A stretch of DNA of 21,594 nucleotides from Pseudomonadota bacterium (GTDB taxonomy: Bacteria; Pseudomonadota; Alphaproteobacteria; Rhizobiales; Rhizobiaceae). Within the stretch, counting starts at the first letter, position 1, and each line of letters opens with the position of its first letter. Made by a program: the position numbers and the translations under genes. Where the stretch lies: the NCBI GenBank assembly GCA_023433855.1, contig JAEYTV010000378.1, forward strand, positions 1-21,594. The letters are read 5' to 3'. The notes beneath the pieces are model-generated. The model searched no databases, was not told where the DNA came from, and worked only from the letters and a program-made list of their open reading frames with translations. Positions 8,321 through 15,933 of the stretch are shown piece after piece.

Positions 8321-8629
8321 AACAGGTGTTTTGCGGTGGGCTACGTCTCTCCCCATGTGGCCGTCACCGACACCCTGCGGAAGTGACCGACAATCCCTGC
8401 CGAATTGATTTGATGGCCAACAATGGCTGTCGTGGGTTATTCGGCAGCGATCGGCCAAAAGCCATCTTCTTTCGGCTGCGCGGACCAGCTTGATCGCTGG
8501 GCTCCCCTCCGGCTATCGTCGCGCATCGACCGAGTGGCAACTAGGGATCCGGAAGGCCGCGCCTTCGCAGGACCGAGCGTTGCAGAGACCGCGGGAGTTC
8601 CGCGGCTGCACCCAAGGGACAAAATCCCA
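8321..8629. repeat. Right arm of the long diverged inverted repeat
   Basis: Reverse-complement partner of 192-501. The strongest match is the outer 150 bases, about 8480-8629. This arm contains a perfect hairpin absent in full from the left arm: CCGCGG-GAGTT-CCGCGG. Together the arms enclose the Rhs island and end 52 bases before the DMT transporter. No coding function is supported; open frames through it on both strands do not resemble proteins. Confidence 0.85.
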
Positions 8630-8681
8630 GAGGAGGAGACGTCGAGATCAACCGGCGCATGGTGCGCCCAAGGGGATCTCA

Positions 8682-9554
8682 ATGACACTCGCCTCGCTGC
8701 TTCTCGTCATCCTTGCCTCCCTCATTCACGCCTCGTGGAACCTGCTTGCCAAGCGCGCCGCGTCGGTAGGGCCGGTGTTCGTTTTTGCCTATAATCTCGT
8801 CGCCTGCGCCGCCTATGCTCCATGGGTGCTGTATCTGCTGGCCGATGGTGCCATCAGCTGGACTTGGCAGGGCGGCGCGTTCGTGCTCCTGAGCGGCCTG
8901 ATCCATCACGCGTATAGTCTTTGCCTTCAGCGCGGCTATCAGGTGGCGGACCTGTCGGTCGTCTATCCCGTGCCGCGTGGCACCGGGCCCATGCTGTCGA
9001 CCTTTGCGGCGGTGCTGCTGCTCGGCGAGCCGCTGACCGGGCTGGGACTAACCGGGCTTGCGCTCATCGTCGTCGGCATCGGCCTAATCGCCACGCGCGG
9101 CGATCTGTCGGCCTTTCGGCGGCCGGGTGGCAAGGCCGGCATCGGCTGGGGCACGGCCACTGGCGGGCTGATCGCCTCCTATACCGTGGTCGATGCCCAT
9201 GCCGTGAAGGCTCTCGGCATCGCCCCCGTCGTCCTCGCCTGGTTCTCCAACCTGCTGCGCTTCTCCTTGCTGCTTCCGCTCATGGCCGCCAACCCGTGCC
9301 GGGCGCTGGAGCGCATGCGCGGCTTTTGGTGGATCGCCGTCGGCGTGGGCCTGCTCTCACCCCTGTCCTACATCCTCATCCTCGCCGCTCTCCAAACTGG
9401 CGCCTCGCTCGTTCTGGTCGCACCGATGCGGGAGATGTCGATGATGGTGGGCGCGCTGATGGGAATGCTGATCCTCAAGGAGACGGTCGGGCCGTGGCGG
9501 CTGGCAGGATGCGGCGTTCTCATCGCGGGTGTCATTGTGCTCGCGGCGGCATGA
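8682..9554 (+). CDS. EamA/DMT-superfamily inner-membrane transporter
   Basis: A 290-residue polytopic inner-membrane protein of the drug/metabolite transporter superfamily, which export small metabolites or amino acids; substrate cannot be told. About ten hydrophobic helices form two repeats. Family features include the first helix with SLIHASWNLLAKRA, the segment VVYPVPRGTGPMLSTF after helix 3, and LVLVAPMREMSMMVGALMG with LKETVG in the second half. The start is MTLASL at 8682; the frame stays open upstream to 8490, but those 64 codons are the non-coding repeat arm read through and encode no helix. AGGGGA lies 6-7 bases before the chosen ATG. The gene stands alone between the repeat arm and the IS3 element. 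Confidence 0.9.
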   Translation: MTLASLLLVILASLIHASWNLLAKRAASVGPVFVFAYNLVACAAYAPWVLYLLADGAISWTWQGGAFVLLSGLIHHAYSLCLQRGYQVADLSVVYPVPRGTGPMLSTFAAVLLLGEPLTGLGLTGLALIVVGIGLIATRGDLSAFRRPGGKAGIGWGTATGGLIASYTVVDAHAVKALGIAPVVLAWFSNLLRFSLLLPLMAANPCRALERMRGFWWIAVGVGLLSPLSYILILAALQTGASLVLVAPMREMSMMVGALMGMLILKETVGPWRLAGCGVLIAGVIVLAAA

Positions 9555-9722
9555 GTTACGGTGCGAGCCAAGGCAAGGGCGGCACGAGGAGGCGAACCGG
9601 CGACAATCCAGGCTGGGGGGCAATGTGATGCGCGGCTGAAGTGCGAGCTAGGCGCACCGTGAGGCAGCCCCCCAATTGACCGGACACGTCCTCCCCCTTC
9701 GCTAAGAGGTAGGAGTAATTTC

Positions 9723-10121
9723 GTGTCTATGACTGGTTCGATCCCGAAGAGTGAGGTCCTGACAGGACCGGAGCGTCGGCGGCGCTGGGCGCCGGCCGAG
9801 AAGCTGGCGATTGTCGCGGAGACATATGAGCCCGGCATGAGCGTCAGCCTGGTAGCGAGGCGGCATGGCATCGCGCCCAATCAGGTGTTCTCGTGGCGTC
9901 GCCTTGCGAACCAGGGTGCGCTGACCGCGACGCGGGCCGAGAAGGAGGTTGTTCCGGCATCGGAATACCGGATGCTGCAGAACCAGATCCGCGAACTCCA
10001 TCGGCTCCTTGGCAAGAAGACGCTCGAGGCGGAGATCCTGAAGGAGGCGCTCGACGCCGCCGCAGGCCCAAAAAAACGGCTGCTGCGCTCGCTGTCCTGG
10101 CCGAAGGACGGTTCGCCATGA
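9723..10121 (+). CDS. IS3-family transposase OrfA (DNA-binding)
   Basis: A 132-residue helix-turn-helix protein of the IS3 OrfA type. It has the HTH_Tnp_1 layout: RRRRWAPAEKLAIVAETYEPG, then SVSLVARRHGIAPNQVFSW, followed by a leucine-rich coiled coil (YRMLQNQIRELHRLLGKKTL, EAEILKEAL) used for multimerisation. A GTG start at 9723 is preferred because AGGAG sits 7 bases before it; ATG 9729 is the alternative. The gene overlaps the orfB reading frame and contains an A7 run near its end, so part of its translation probably shifts to give the OrfAB transposase. Confidence 0.88.
   Translation: MSMTGSIPKSEVLTGPERRRRWAPAEKLAIVAETYEPGMSVSLVARRHGIAPNQVFSWRRLANQGALTATRAEKEVVPASEYRMLQNQIRELHRLLGKKTLEAEILKEALDAAAGPKKRLLRSLSWPKDGSP
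10070..10076 (+). promoter_or_regulatory. A7 slippery site for -1 frameshifting, orfA to orfB
   Basis: Seven consecutive A residues are read in orfA as cca-aaa-aaa-cgg. A shift of -1 enters the orfB frame (aaa-aaa-acg-gct), which is open to 10969. IS3-family elements typically make their active OrfAB transposase this way at A-rich heptamers. I did not identify a downstream stimulatory structure with confidence. Confidence 0.65.
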
Positions 10122-10969
10122 AGACCATCTGCGAGGTGCTCGGCGTGGCGCGTTCGAACATCGTCGAGCGCACCAAGGCTCCCATCGACAAACTCCGTCC
10201 CGGCCGGCCCGCGCAGCCTGACGACGAACTGGTCGCGGCGATCCGGTCGATCATCGCGGAGATGCCGAGCTACGGCTATCGGCGGGTCTGGGCGGTCCTG
10301 CGCCGTGAAGCGGAGTCAGAGTGTCGGCCTGCACCCAATCACAAGCGGGTCTACAGGGTCATGAAAGCGCACGGCCTTCTGCTCCAGCGCCATGCCGGCG
10401 GCGGCGAGGCGCGACGTCACGATGGCCGCATCGCCGTCGATCACTCGAACCTGCGCTGGTGCTCGGACGGCTTCGAGCTCGGCTGTGAAAATGGCGAGAA
10501 AGTCCGCGTCGCCTTCGCCCTGGACTGCTGCGACCGCGAGGCGATCAGCTTCGTCGCGACGACCGAGGGCATCAAGGGCGAGGATGTCCGCGACCTCATG
10601 ACGGTCGCCGTCGAAACCCGCTTCGGACCGGTCAATCGCCTGCCTGCCGTGATCGAATGGCTGACCGACAACGGCTCCGGCTACATCGCACACGAGACCC
10701 GACGCTTTGCCCGCGAAATCGGCCTCGAACCGCTCACGACGCCCATCGAGAGCCCGCAGTCCAACGGCATGGCCGAGGCCTTCGTGCGCACGATGAAGCG
10801 CGACTATGCCCGCGTGAACCCGATGCCATCAGCCGAGATCGTCATGCGGCAGCTCCCGGCCTGGTTCGATCACTACAACCAGCTTCATCCCCACAAGGCG
10901 CTCGGATACCGTTCCCCGCGAGAGTTCATCGCCCAACGCTCAACCCAAGAGGACATGTCCGGACTTTAG
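10118..10969 (+). CDS. IS3-family transposase OrfB (DDE integrase core)
   Basis: A 283-residue catalytic part of the transposase. The HTH_21 region holds EMPSYGYRRVWAVLRR and HKRVYRVMKAHGLL. The rve integrase core keeps all three acidic residues: WCSDGFEL, EWLTDNGSG and PQSNGMAEAF, so it looks intact. The C-terminus has HYNQLHPHKALGYRSPREF. ATG 10118 overlaps the orfA stop codon (ATGA). The frame is open further upstream, consistent with production as an OrfAB fusion by -1 frameshift at 10070-10076. The stop codon falls inside the right terminal repeat. Confidence 0.92.
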   Translation: MKTICEVLGVARSNIVERTKAPIDKLRPGRPAQPDDELVAAIRSIIAEMPSYGYRRVWAVLRREAESECRPAPNHKRVYRVMKAHGLLLQRHAGGGEARRHDGRIAVDHSNLRWCSDGFELGCENGEKVRVAFALDCCDREAISFVATTEGIKGEDVRDLMTVAVETRFGPVNRLPAVIEWLTDNGSGYIAHETRRFAREIGLEPLTTPIESPQSNGMAEAFVRTMKRDYARVNPMPSAEIVMRQLPAWFDHYNQLHPHKALGYRSPREFIAQRSTQEDMSGL

Positions 10970-10981
10970 GGGGCAACAACA

Positions 10982-11101
10982 CACCCAGAGTATGCCGTTC
11001 AGCACGCGACGATCATCGGCGCGTGGCACGCCTCGGGGCTTATTGGGCAGCGGCGGCTCGATCACGCGCCACTCGTAGTCGGTCAGGTCATATCGGCTCA
11101 T
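10982..11101 (-). pseudogene. IS5/IS427-type transposase, N-terminal fragment
   Basis: Reading down from ATG 11101, the protein opens MSRYDLTDYEWRVIEPPLP, continues NKPRGVPRADDRRVLNGILW, and then runs into the IS3 right end. This is the conserved N-terminus of IS5-family (IS427 group) transposases (DUF4096-type). The remaining catalytic portion is not on the far side of the IS3 element, so the gene is a 40-residue stub. The sequence just upstream of the start, to about 11140 (ggaaggcgaggctc), is probably this element's own terminal repeat. Confidence 0.85.
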
Positions 11102-11141
11102 GCTGCTGCATGGATCACACCGCATCATTGGAAGGCGAGGC

Positions 11142-11420
11142 TCACGGAACCGGCTGATCAGAAAAGGGCAGCGCTATGCCGTGCTTCAGAAGAGTCGCCT
11201 TGTAGTGATTGAGGTAGGACCAGAGCGCGTTGCGAAGATTGTTCAGTTCGTCAAAGCCCGGTTGGCCTCGCCCAACCTCCTTACAGGCCGAGTCCGCCTG
11301 CTGACACAGCACATGCAGGCTGTCACCTTGAACAAGCACTCCCGGGAAAGCTCGGCCGGGATGCCGCATGATCGCAGCGTTGGTCTGGTCTGACAGTATC
11401 TCGACGTTCTCACTTCGCAT
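11142..11420 (-). CDS. DUF6959-like small conserved protein
   Basis: A 92-residue acidic, soluble protein. Key features are NVEILSDQTNAAIMRHPGRA, FPGVLVQGDSLHVLC, and a helical second half (ELNNLRNALWSYLNHYKATL) ending LPFSDQ. This pattern of a small beta unit with RxPGRxFPGVxxQGD and a helical tail matches my recollection of the DUF6959 family, whose function is unknown. ATG 11420 was chosen; a TTG at 11453 is an alternative. No strong Shine-Dalgarno stands in front of either. The final residues (PVP) directly abut the IS427 end and may have been replaced by that insertion. Neighbours are mobile fragments, so the gene is probably an isolated survivor. Confidence 0.6.
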   Translation of the reverse strand: MRSENVEILSDQTNAAIMRHPGRAFPGVLVQGDSLHVLCQQADSACKEVGRGQPGFDELNNLRNALWSYLNHYKATLLKHGIALPFSDQPVP

Positions 11421-11453
11421 CGGAGTCTCGCGGTCTGGCTGGCCCACCTCCAA

Positions 11454-11896
11454 ACCATGCGGCTGCTACTCATGCAACGTTTATGGGTTCACGACCTAGT
11501 CACTGTGCCAACGAACCAGAAAGCCGCCGCTGGCGAAGCTATCCCGCCAAACCACGCCTTTTGGTTGCACGTCCTGCTTTCAAGCGCAGCTCGTGCTCCT
11601 TCCAAGCCAGATGGTCCTCCTCGTTGACAAAACCGCTTCGCGAGAAAAGTTGGAATTGAACGCTCACATTCCTCGCGTTGCGTGCCGGTTTGAGGCAACC
11701 TTAGGCGGGTTGTCTATCCCTTTCCGCAAGGCGCGACCGGCACGAATTATCTTGCAGAAAATGGCTACTGATCCTTCTTCAGGCTTACTAGCGGATGGTG
11801 AAGTACGCTTTGAACGGCTTTGCAAGGCCGTCAACGCTCCGCTGGAAAAGCATCTGTCACGGCCTTCGTCATAGGCGCACGTTTGGTTCTGATCGT
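11454..11896. other. Stretch without a supportable gene
   Basis: Open frames of 60-90 codons occur on both strands (for example plus 11593-11874), but none has a convincing ribosome site, signal or family resemblance. The plus frame ending at 11874 (DPSSGLLADGEVRFERLC) has a somewhat protein-like end and may be a decayed 3' end. Base composition is intermediate, then drops sharply at about 11890. Confidence 0.4.
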
Positions 11897-12352
11897 ATGA
11901 AATCAAAAAACGTATGTCCACGCAATATTGCGTGGATATTTCTAATATTATTTCTGACGGGAGGAATGTTTGCGTGGTATTATATAATATTGATATTTAA
12001 TGATATTAACAAGATATCAGAACGAAAGATATTTCCTGTACGTATGATATCATTATTATTTATTTCGTTTGGTTCTATATATTTAATGTTGATATTACTA
12101 CCTCCAGGTCTTTGCGGATATGCAGAATTACGACCAAATGCGGGGTTTTATGCAATAATATCTATTGCTTTGATATTTGTTGTATCTATCTATATGTCAT
12201 TATTATTGGCGAATGTATATATAAGAATGATGTCCGGTAAAAAGTCAGGTTGGATCGACGGAATAGTTATCTTTTTACTTATGTTTCTTGTGATGACATC
12301 TATTCCTCTTGTTCAGCATCGTTTGAACAGGTTGCTCAAGAGGTGTCCCTAA
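11897..12352 (+). CDS. Second AT-rich polytopic membrane protein, unknown function
   Basis: A 151-residue protein with about four membrane helices (near residues 12-33, 47-68, 84-108 and 119-138), basic ends (MKSKNVCPRN; HRLNRLLKRC) and loops with NDINKISERK and RMMSGKKSG. The frame is open back to a GTG at 11795, but those codons have ordinary composition and no helix. AT-richness begins exactly at ATG 11897, which is therefore chosen although no good Shine-Dalgarno precedes it. Codon use is unlike the neighbours and like the membrane gene at 7871. The two are not obviously homologous. It may be an orphan immunity-type gene left by a toxin cassette, but no partner is adjacent, so function is unknown. 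Confidence 0.65.
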   Translation: MKSKNVCPRNIAWIFLILFLTGGMFAWYYIILIFNDINKISERKIFPVRMISLLFISFGSIYLMLILLPPGLCGYAELRPNAGFYAIISIALIFVVSIYMSLLLANVYIRMMSGKKSGWIDGIVIFLLMFLVMTSIPLVQHRLNRLLKRCP

Positions 12353-12546
12353 TCGGCGAATTTGCTCTTTGAGTATCGAGCGACTCAAGATCGGCGTTGT
12401 CCCGGGGGGGCGCCCTCATAGGTTGAACGTGAGAGCGCAGTCTGCCGATCCTGTATGGAGGATCGTTTTGGGTTGGGCTTGACCATAGGTAGCCCGCCGG
12501 CGAGGGCCTCTGGCCACGGCGTTTGGCGAACGCGTTTTTTCCGATG
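12353..12546. other. Intergenic stretch before the IS21 remnant
   Basis: No gene, RNA or clear signal seen. Together with the hairpin that follows it separates the AT-rich membrane gene from the istB remnant over about 340 bases. Composition returns to GC-rich immediately after 12352. Confidence 0.4.
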
Positions 12547-12614
12547 GTGGCCTGCTGCCGGTTTCGTGGACGCCCAGTTAGGGTGTTTTAATGAAACTGG
12601 GGACAGCAGGCCAC
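12547..12614. repeat. Imperfect inverted repeat at the end of the IS21 remnant
   Basis: GTGGCCTGCTG (12547-12557) and CAGCAGGCCAC (12604-12614) are perfect complements. Just inside, ccggtttc and gaaactgg also nearly pair. The enclosed sequence (cgcccagttagggtgtttt, read on the opposite strand as aaaacaccctaactgggcg) resembles the end region that follows istB in IS21-type elements. It may be the terminal region of the IS21 remnant or a fold-back structure near its tip. Confidence 0.5.
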
Positions 12615-12696
12615 GAGCAACACAGGAAAATAACGTGAGGTACGGCTCAAAAAGCCTTCTCGGTTGGTTCGTGGTCGTTTCCTTGGTCGCCTTGGG

Positions 12697-13248
12697 TCAG
12701 GTGGCGGTCAAGTTTCGCGGCTTCTCCCTGGTGGGTTTGGGTGGCTTTGCCGAGCTGCTCTTGAAGCGGAAGCTGTCGTTGCCGGTCTCGAGGATATGGC
12801 AGTGGTGGGTGAGCCGGTCGAGCAAGGCCGTGGTCATCTTGGCATCGCCGAAGACCGTGGCCCATTCGGAGAAGCTGAGGTTGGTGGTGATGACCACGCT
12901 GGTGCGCTCATAGAGCTTGCTCAGCAGGTGGAACAGCAAGGCGCCGCCCGAGGTGCTGAACGGCAGGTAGCCGAGCTCATCGAGGATGACGAGGTCGGCA
13001 TGGACGAGCCGGCCGGCGATCTGGCCGGCCTTTCCCTGGGCCTTCTCCTGTTCGAGGGCATTGACGAGCTCGACGGTGGAGAAGAAGCGGACCCGCCTGT
13101 GATGATGCTCGACGGCGTGGACGCCGAGAGCCGTGGCGATGTGGGTCTTGCCGGTACCGGGACCACCGACCAGGACGACGTTGTGCGCGTCGACTGCGAG
13201 GTCGACGTTGAGACCCTTCGGCAGGTGCTCGATCTGCTGGGTGCGCGA
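12697..13248 (-). pseudogene. istB: IS21-family helper ATPase IstB, N-terminally truncated
   Basis: The frame encodes the ATPase part of IstB, the AAA+ helper for IS21 transposition. It has Walker [10 protein letters not shown], Walker [11 protein letters not shown], the [20 protein letters not shown] segment and the family C-terminus ([29 protein letters not shown]). The N-terminal DNA-binding region of roughly 80-90 residues is absent. The frame runs back without a usable ATG into the start codon of tnpB on the other strand. No istA is present. It is a remnant broken by, or recombined with, the IS66-type unit. Confidence 0.85.
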
Positions 13249-13595
13249 TGATCCCGGTTCCGAGCGGAGTGCGGGTGTGGCTGGCGACGGGTCATACCGA
13301 TATGAGGAAGGGCTTCGCCGGTCTGGCGCTGCAGGTCCAGGAAGTTCTCCGGCGTGATCCCAACGGCGGGCACCTGTTCTTGTTCCGCGGTCGACGCGGC
13401 GATCTGGTGAAGGTGATTTGGCATGACGGCCAGGGCGCGTGCCTGTTCTCGAAGCGGCTGGAGCGCGGTCGTTTCCTGTGGCCGTCTCCGGCCGACGGCG
13501 TGGTGACGATCACGCCAGCGCAGCTCGGCTACCTGCTGGAAGGCATTGACTGGCGGCATCCGCAGAGGACGTGGCGACCGGGCGCGTCAGGGTGA
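13248..13595 (+). CDS. tnpB: IS66-family accessory protein TnpB
   Basis: A 115-residue protein of the IS66 Orf2/TnpB family, needed for transposition together with TnpC though its biochemical role is unclear. It is full length, opening [20 protein letters not shown], with [14 protein letters not shown], the core [40 protein letters not shown] and the end [13 protein letters not shown]. The start codon lies directly on the junction with the truncated istB, so its normal leader and tnpA are missing and its expression is doubtful. tnpC follows after 43 bases. Confidence 0.93.
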   Translation: MIPVPSGVRVWLATGHTDMRKGFAGLALQVQEVLRRDPNGGHLFLFRGRRGDLVKVIWHDGQGACLFSKRLERGRFLWPSPADGVVTITPAQLGYLLEGIDWRHPQRTWRPGASG

Positions 13596-13638
13596 TTTGG
13601 GCGTGGCATAGGGGCGGCGGATATGATTCCATCCCCCT

Positions 13639-15276
13639 ATGTCGAGCCCGACCGACCCATTGCCGAGCGACCTTGCCGCGACCCACGCCATGATCCTGGC
13701 GGAGCGTGCCGCGCGTCTTGAGGCTGAGGCGAGCGTCGCTCGGGAACGTGCTGCGAACAGCAGCACGGATGCCCTCATCGCGCGGCTGAAGCTGGAGATC
13801 GAGAAGCTCCGGCGCGAACTCTACGGCACGCGCTTGGAGCGCAAGGCACGGCTGCTCGACCAGCTGGAGATGCAGCTCGAGGACCTGGAGGTCGACGCCA
13901 CCGAAGACGAACTGGCCGCGGAAGCGGCGGCGCGCTCGGCCAACGTCGCCGCATTCCAGCGCAAGCGTCCAGCACGCAAGCCGTTCCCTGATCATCTCCC
14001 GCGTGAGCGTGTCGTCGTCGCTGCACCGGAGAGCTGCCCGTGCTGCGGATCCGGCAGACTGGTGAAGCTCGGGGAAGATATCACCGAGACGCTGGAGGTG
14101 ATCCCGCGCCAGTGGAAGGTGGTGCAGACGGTGCGCGAGCGCTTCTCCTGCCGGGCCTGCGAGGCGGTGACCCAGCCGCCGGCGCCCTTCCACGTCATCC
14201 CGCGCGGCCATGCCGGGCCAAACCTGCTGGCCATGGTGCTGTTCGAGAAGTTTGGCCAGCACCAGCCGCTGAACCGGCAGAGCGAGCGCTACGCCCGCGA
14301 GGGCATCGATCTGCCGCTGTCGACGCTGGCCGACCATGTCGGCGTCTGTGCCGCGGCACTGCGCCCATTGCACGTGCTGCTCGAGCGCCATGTCATGGCC
14401 GCGGCACGCCTGCATGGCGACGACACGCCGGTGCCGATCCTGGCGAAGGGCAAGACCGACATCGGACGGGCTTGGGTGTATGTGCGTGACGACCGACTCT
14501 TCGGCGGCGCCGATCCGCCGGCGGTGCTGTTCCGGGCATCCCGCGACCGCTCGGGCGATCATCCGCTAGAGCATCTAATGCGCTTCAGCGGCATTCTGCA
14601 GGCCGACGCCTATGCCGGCTACAACCGCCTGCTGACGCCCGATCGCCTGCCGGGGCCGATCGTCGAGGCGCTGTGCTGGGCTCATGTGCGCCGCAAGTTC
14701 TTCGAGCTCGCCGACATCGCGGCGAACCGCCGGCGCGGGGGCGATGCCGCGCCGATCTCGCCGATCGCCTTCGAGGCCGTCACCCGCATCGATGCGCTGT
14801 TCGACATCGAGCGCGAGATCAATGGCATGAGTGCCGAGCAGCGTCGTGCCGTTCGCCAGGAGCACGGTGCGCCCCTCGTCGCCGAACTTGAGGCCTGGAT
14901 GCGCGAGCATCGCGCCAGGCTCTCCCGCCATGCACCTGTCGCCCAGACCACGGACTACATGCTGCGCCGCTGGGACAGCTTCACCCGCTTCCTCGGCGAT
15001 GGACGCGTCTGCTTGACGAACAACGCGGCAGAACGGGCGCTGCGCGGCATCGCTCTCGGCCGTAAGGCGTGGCTGTTCGCCGGCTCAGACCGCGGCATTG
15101 AACGCGCCGCCGTCATGTACAGCCCGATCGGCACCGACCGCCTCAATGACATCGATCCGCAGGCCTGGCTCGCCGACGTGCTCGCTCGCATCGCCGATAC
15201 TCCGCAGAACCGGCTCTCCGAACTCCTGCCCTGGAACTGGCATACGGCCCGAGAGCCCGGGAGTCTCGCAGCATGA
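13639..15276 (+). CDS. tnpC: IS66-family transposase TnpC
   Basis: A 545-residue DDE transposase of full family length. It has an N-terminal coiled coil (about 15-90, ending KLRRELYGTRLERK), a zinc-finger-like region with CPCCGSGRL and FSCRACE, then the IS66 catalytic core. Acidic residues are visible in LHGDDTPVP, QADAYAGYN and TNNAAERALRG. The C-terminal IS66_C segment reads IGTDRLNDIDPQAWLADVL, with PWNW near the end. No break is seen in the frame. Its stop overlaps the start of the next gene by four bases (ATGA), indicating translational coupling to the passenger. Confidence 0.95.
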   Translation: MSSPTDPLPSDLAATHAMILAERAARLEAEASVARERAANSSTDALIARLKLEIEKLRRELYGTRLERKARLLDQLEMQLEDLEVDATEDELAAEAAARSANVAAFQRKRPARKPFPDHLPRERVVVAAPESCPCCGSGRLVKLGEDITETLEVIPRQWKVVQTVRERFSCRACEAVTQPPAPFHVIPRGHAGPNLLAMVLFEKFGQHQPLNRQSERYAREGIDLPLSTLADHVGVCAAALRPLHVLLERHVMAAARLHGDDTPVPILAKGKTDIGRAWVYVRDDRLFGGADPPAVLFRASRDRSGDHPLEHLMRFSGILQADAYAGYNRLLTPDRLPGPIVEALCWAHVRRKFFELADIAANRRRGGDAAPISPIAFEAVTRIDALFDIEREINGMSAEQRRAVRQEHGAPLVAELEAWMREHRARLSRHAPVAQTTDYMLRRWDSFTRFLGDGRVCLTNNAAERALRGIALGRKAWLFAGSDRGIERAAVMYSPIGTDRLNDIDPQAWLADVLARIADTPQNRLSELLPWNWHTAREPGSLAA

Positions 15277-15890
15277 GCCATGTCGATCGGATTGCTCGCC
15301 TGAAGATCGAACTGGATGACTGGCAGCCGACCATCTGGCGCCGTGTCGAGGTGCCGCTCACCGCCTCGCTCAAAGCCTTGCACGACGTCATCCAGGCCGT
15401 GATGCCGTTCGAGGACGCTCACCTGTTCGAGTTCCGCGCCGGTGGGCAGCGCTTCGCCATCCCCGATCCGGAGTGGGACAGTCTGCGCGACGGGATCTGT
15501 TCCGCCAAGACTTTGAGGCTCGGCGCTCTCATCGACCGCGGCGTCACAGGGCTCAGCTATACCTATGACTTCGGCGACGACTGGCGGCACACGATCACGA
15601 TCGAGGCGACCGCCGCAGCCGATCCTGCCAGGGATTATCCCCGGTACATCGACGGTGCCCGCCGTGCGCCACCTGAGGATGTCGGCGGCTTCCCCGGCTT
15701 CGAGTTCTTCCTCGAAGCCATCGCCGATCCGAACCACGAGGAGCATGACGAGCTCATGCGCTGGTACGGGGCGCCATTCGATCCGGCTCTCATCGACGAG
15801 GACGCCATCCGCACTCGTATTGAAAAGCTCGCCCGACGCCGCGCCATCGGCAAAGCTGCGTTCGCCAAAAGCCGTGGCCAGATTAACTGA
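15273..15890 (+). CDS. Plasmid pRiA4b ORF-3-like protein (IS66 passenger)
   Basis: A 205-residue protein of the PRiA4_ORF3 family, often found next to IS66-type transposase genes. Signatures are IELDDWQPTIWRRVEVPLTA at the N-terminus, LHDVIQAVMPFEDAHLFEF, the block LSYTYDFGDDWRHTITIE, and GGFPGFEFFLEA followed by HDELMRWYG. The biochemical role is unknown. It is translationally coupled to tnpC. Its stop codon lies within about 20 bases of ArdC-like coding sequence, so the normal right end of the element is not visible. Confidence 0.93.
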   Translation: MSHVDRIARLKIELDDWQPTIWRRVEVPLTASLKALHDVIQAVMPFEDAHLFEFRAGGQRFAIPDPEWDSLRDGICSAKTLRLGALIDRGVTGLSYTYDFGDDWRHTITIEATAAADPARDYPRYIDGARRAPPEDVGGFPGFEFFLEAIADPNHEEHDELMRWYGAPFDPALIDEDAIRTRIEKLARRRAIGKAAFAKSRGQIN

Positions 15891-15933
15891 TCACGCCGAT
15901 AACTGCAGTGGCCCTCGCCAGGATACGGTGTTC

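Larger units (their letters stand above)
9667..10974 (+). mobile_element. IS3-family insertion sequence, apparently complete
   Basis: About 1.3 kb with overlapping orfA and orfB and imperfect terminal inverted repeats. The left end around 9667-9693 reads gcccccc, then accggacacgtcctc; the right end around 10949-10974 is the near-complement (gaggacatgtccgg, then agggggc). The orfB stop codon lies inside the right repeat, as is common in compact IS elements. I could not fix the outermost bases or a target duplication. It abuts a broken IS5-type transposase on the right, and no remainder of that gene is on the left. Confidence 0.8.
13248..15890 (+). mobile_element. IS66-type unit tnpB-tnpC plus passenger gene, lacking tnpA and clear ends
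   Basis: Three same-strand genes: tnpB, tnpC and a pRiA4b ORF-3-like gene. tnpA, usually first in IS66 elements, is absent, and tnpB starts at the break in istB. On the right, ArdC-like coding sequence begins within about 20 bases of the passenger stop. I found no terminal inverted repeats, so both ends appear lost, or the unit spread by recombination. Boundaries given are those of the genes. Confidence 0.75.

Noticed and set aside
8490..8681. 64-codon N-terminal extension of the DMT transporter
   Set aside because: It is the reverse-strand repeat arm read in frame, lacks protein character, and the ATG at 8682 has a ribosome site and starts the first membrane helix.
11795..11896. GTG-started 34-residue extension of the second AT-rich membrane protein
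   Set aside because: Composition and hydrophobicity change exactly at ATG 11897; the extension looks like unrelated upstream DNA.
12455..13251. Plus-strand open frames opposite istB (up to 195 codons)
   Set aside because: The minus strand encodes clear IstB with Walker motifs; the plus frames are GC-rich antisense shadows.
12921..13559. Minus-strand 212-codon frame spanning istB and tnpB
   Set aside because: It is Ser/Arg/Pro-rich and out of frame with both recognised genes; a typical GC-rich shadow.
13510..14562. Minus-strand 350-codon frame opposite tnpC
   Set aside because: It is antisense to an intact IS66 transposase and has no recognisable features.
14955..15746. Minus-strand 263-codon frame opposite tnpC and the passenger gene
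   Set aside because: Antisense shadow of two well-recognised plus-strand genes.
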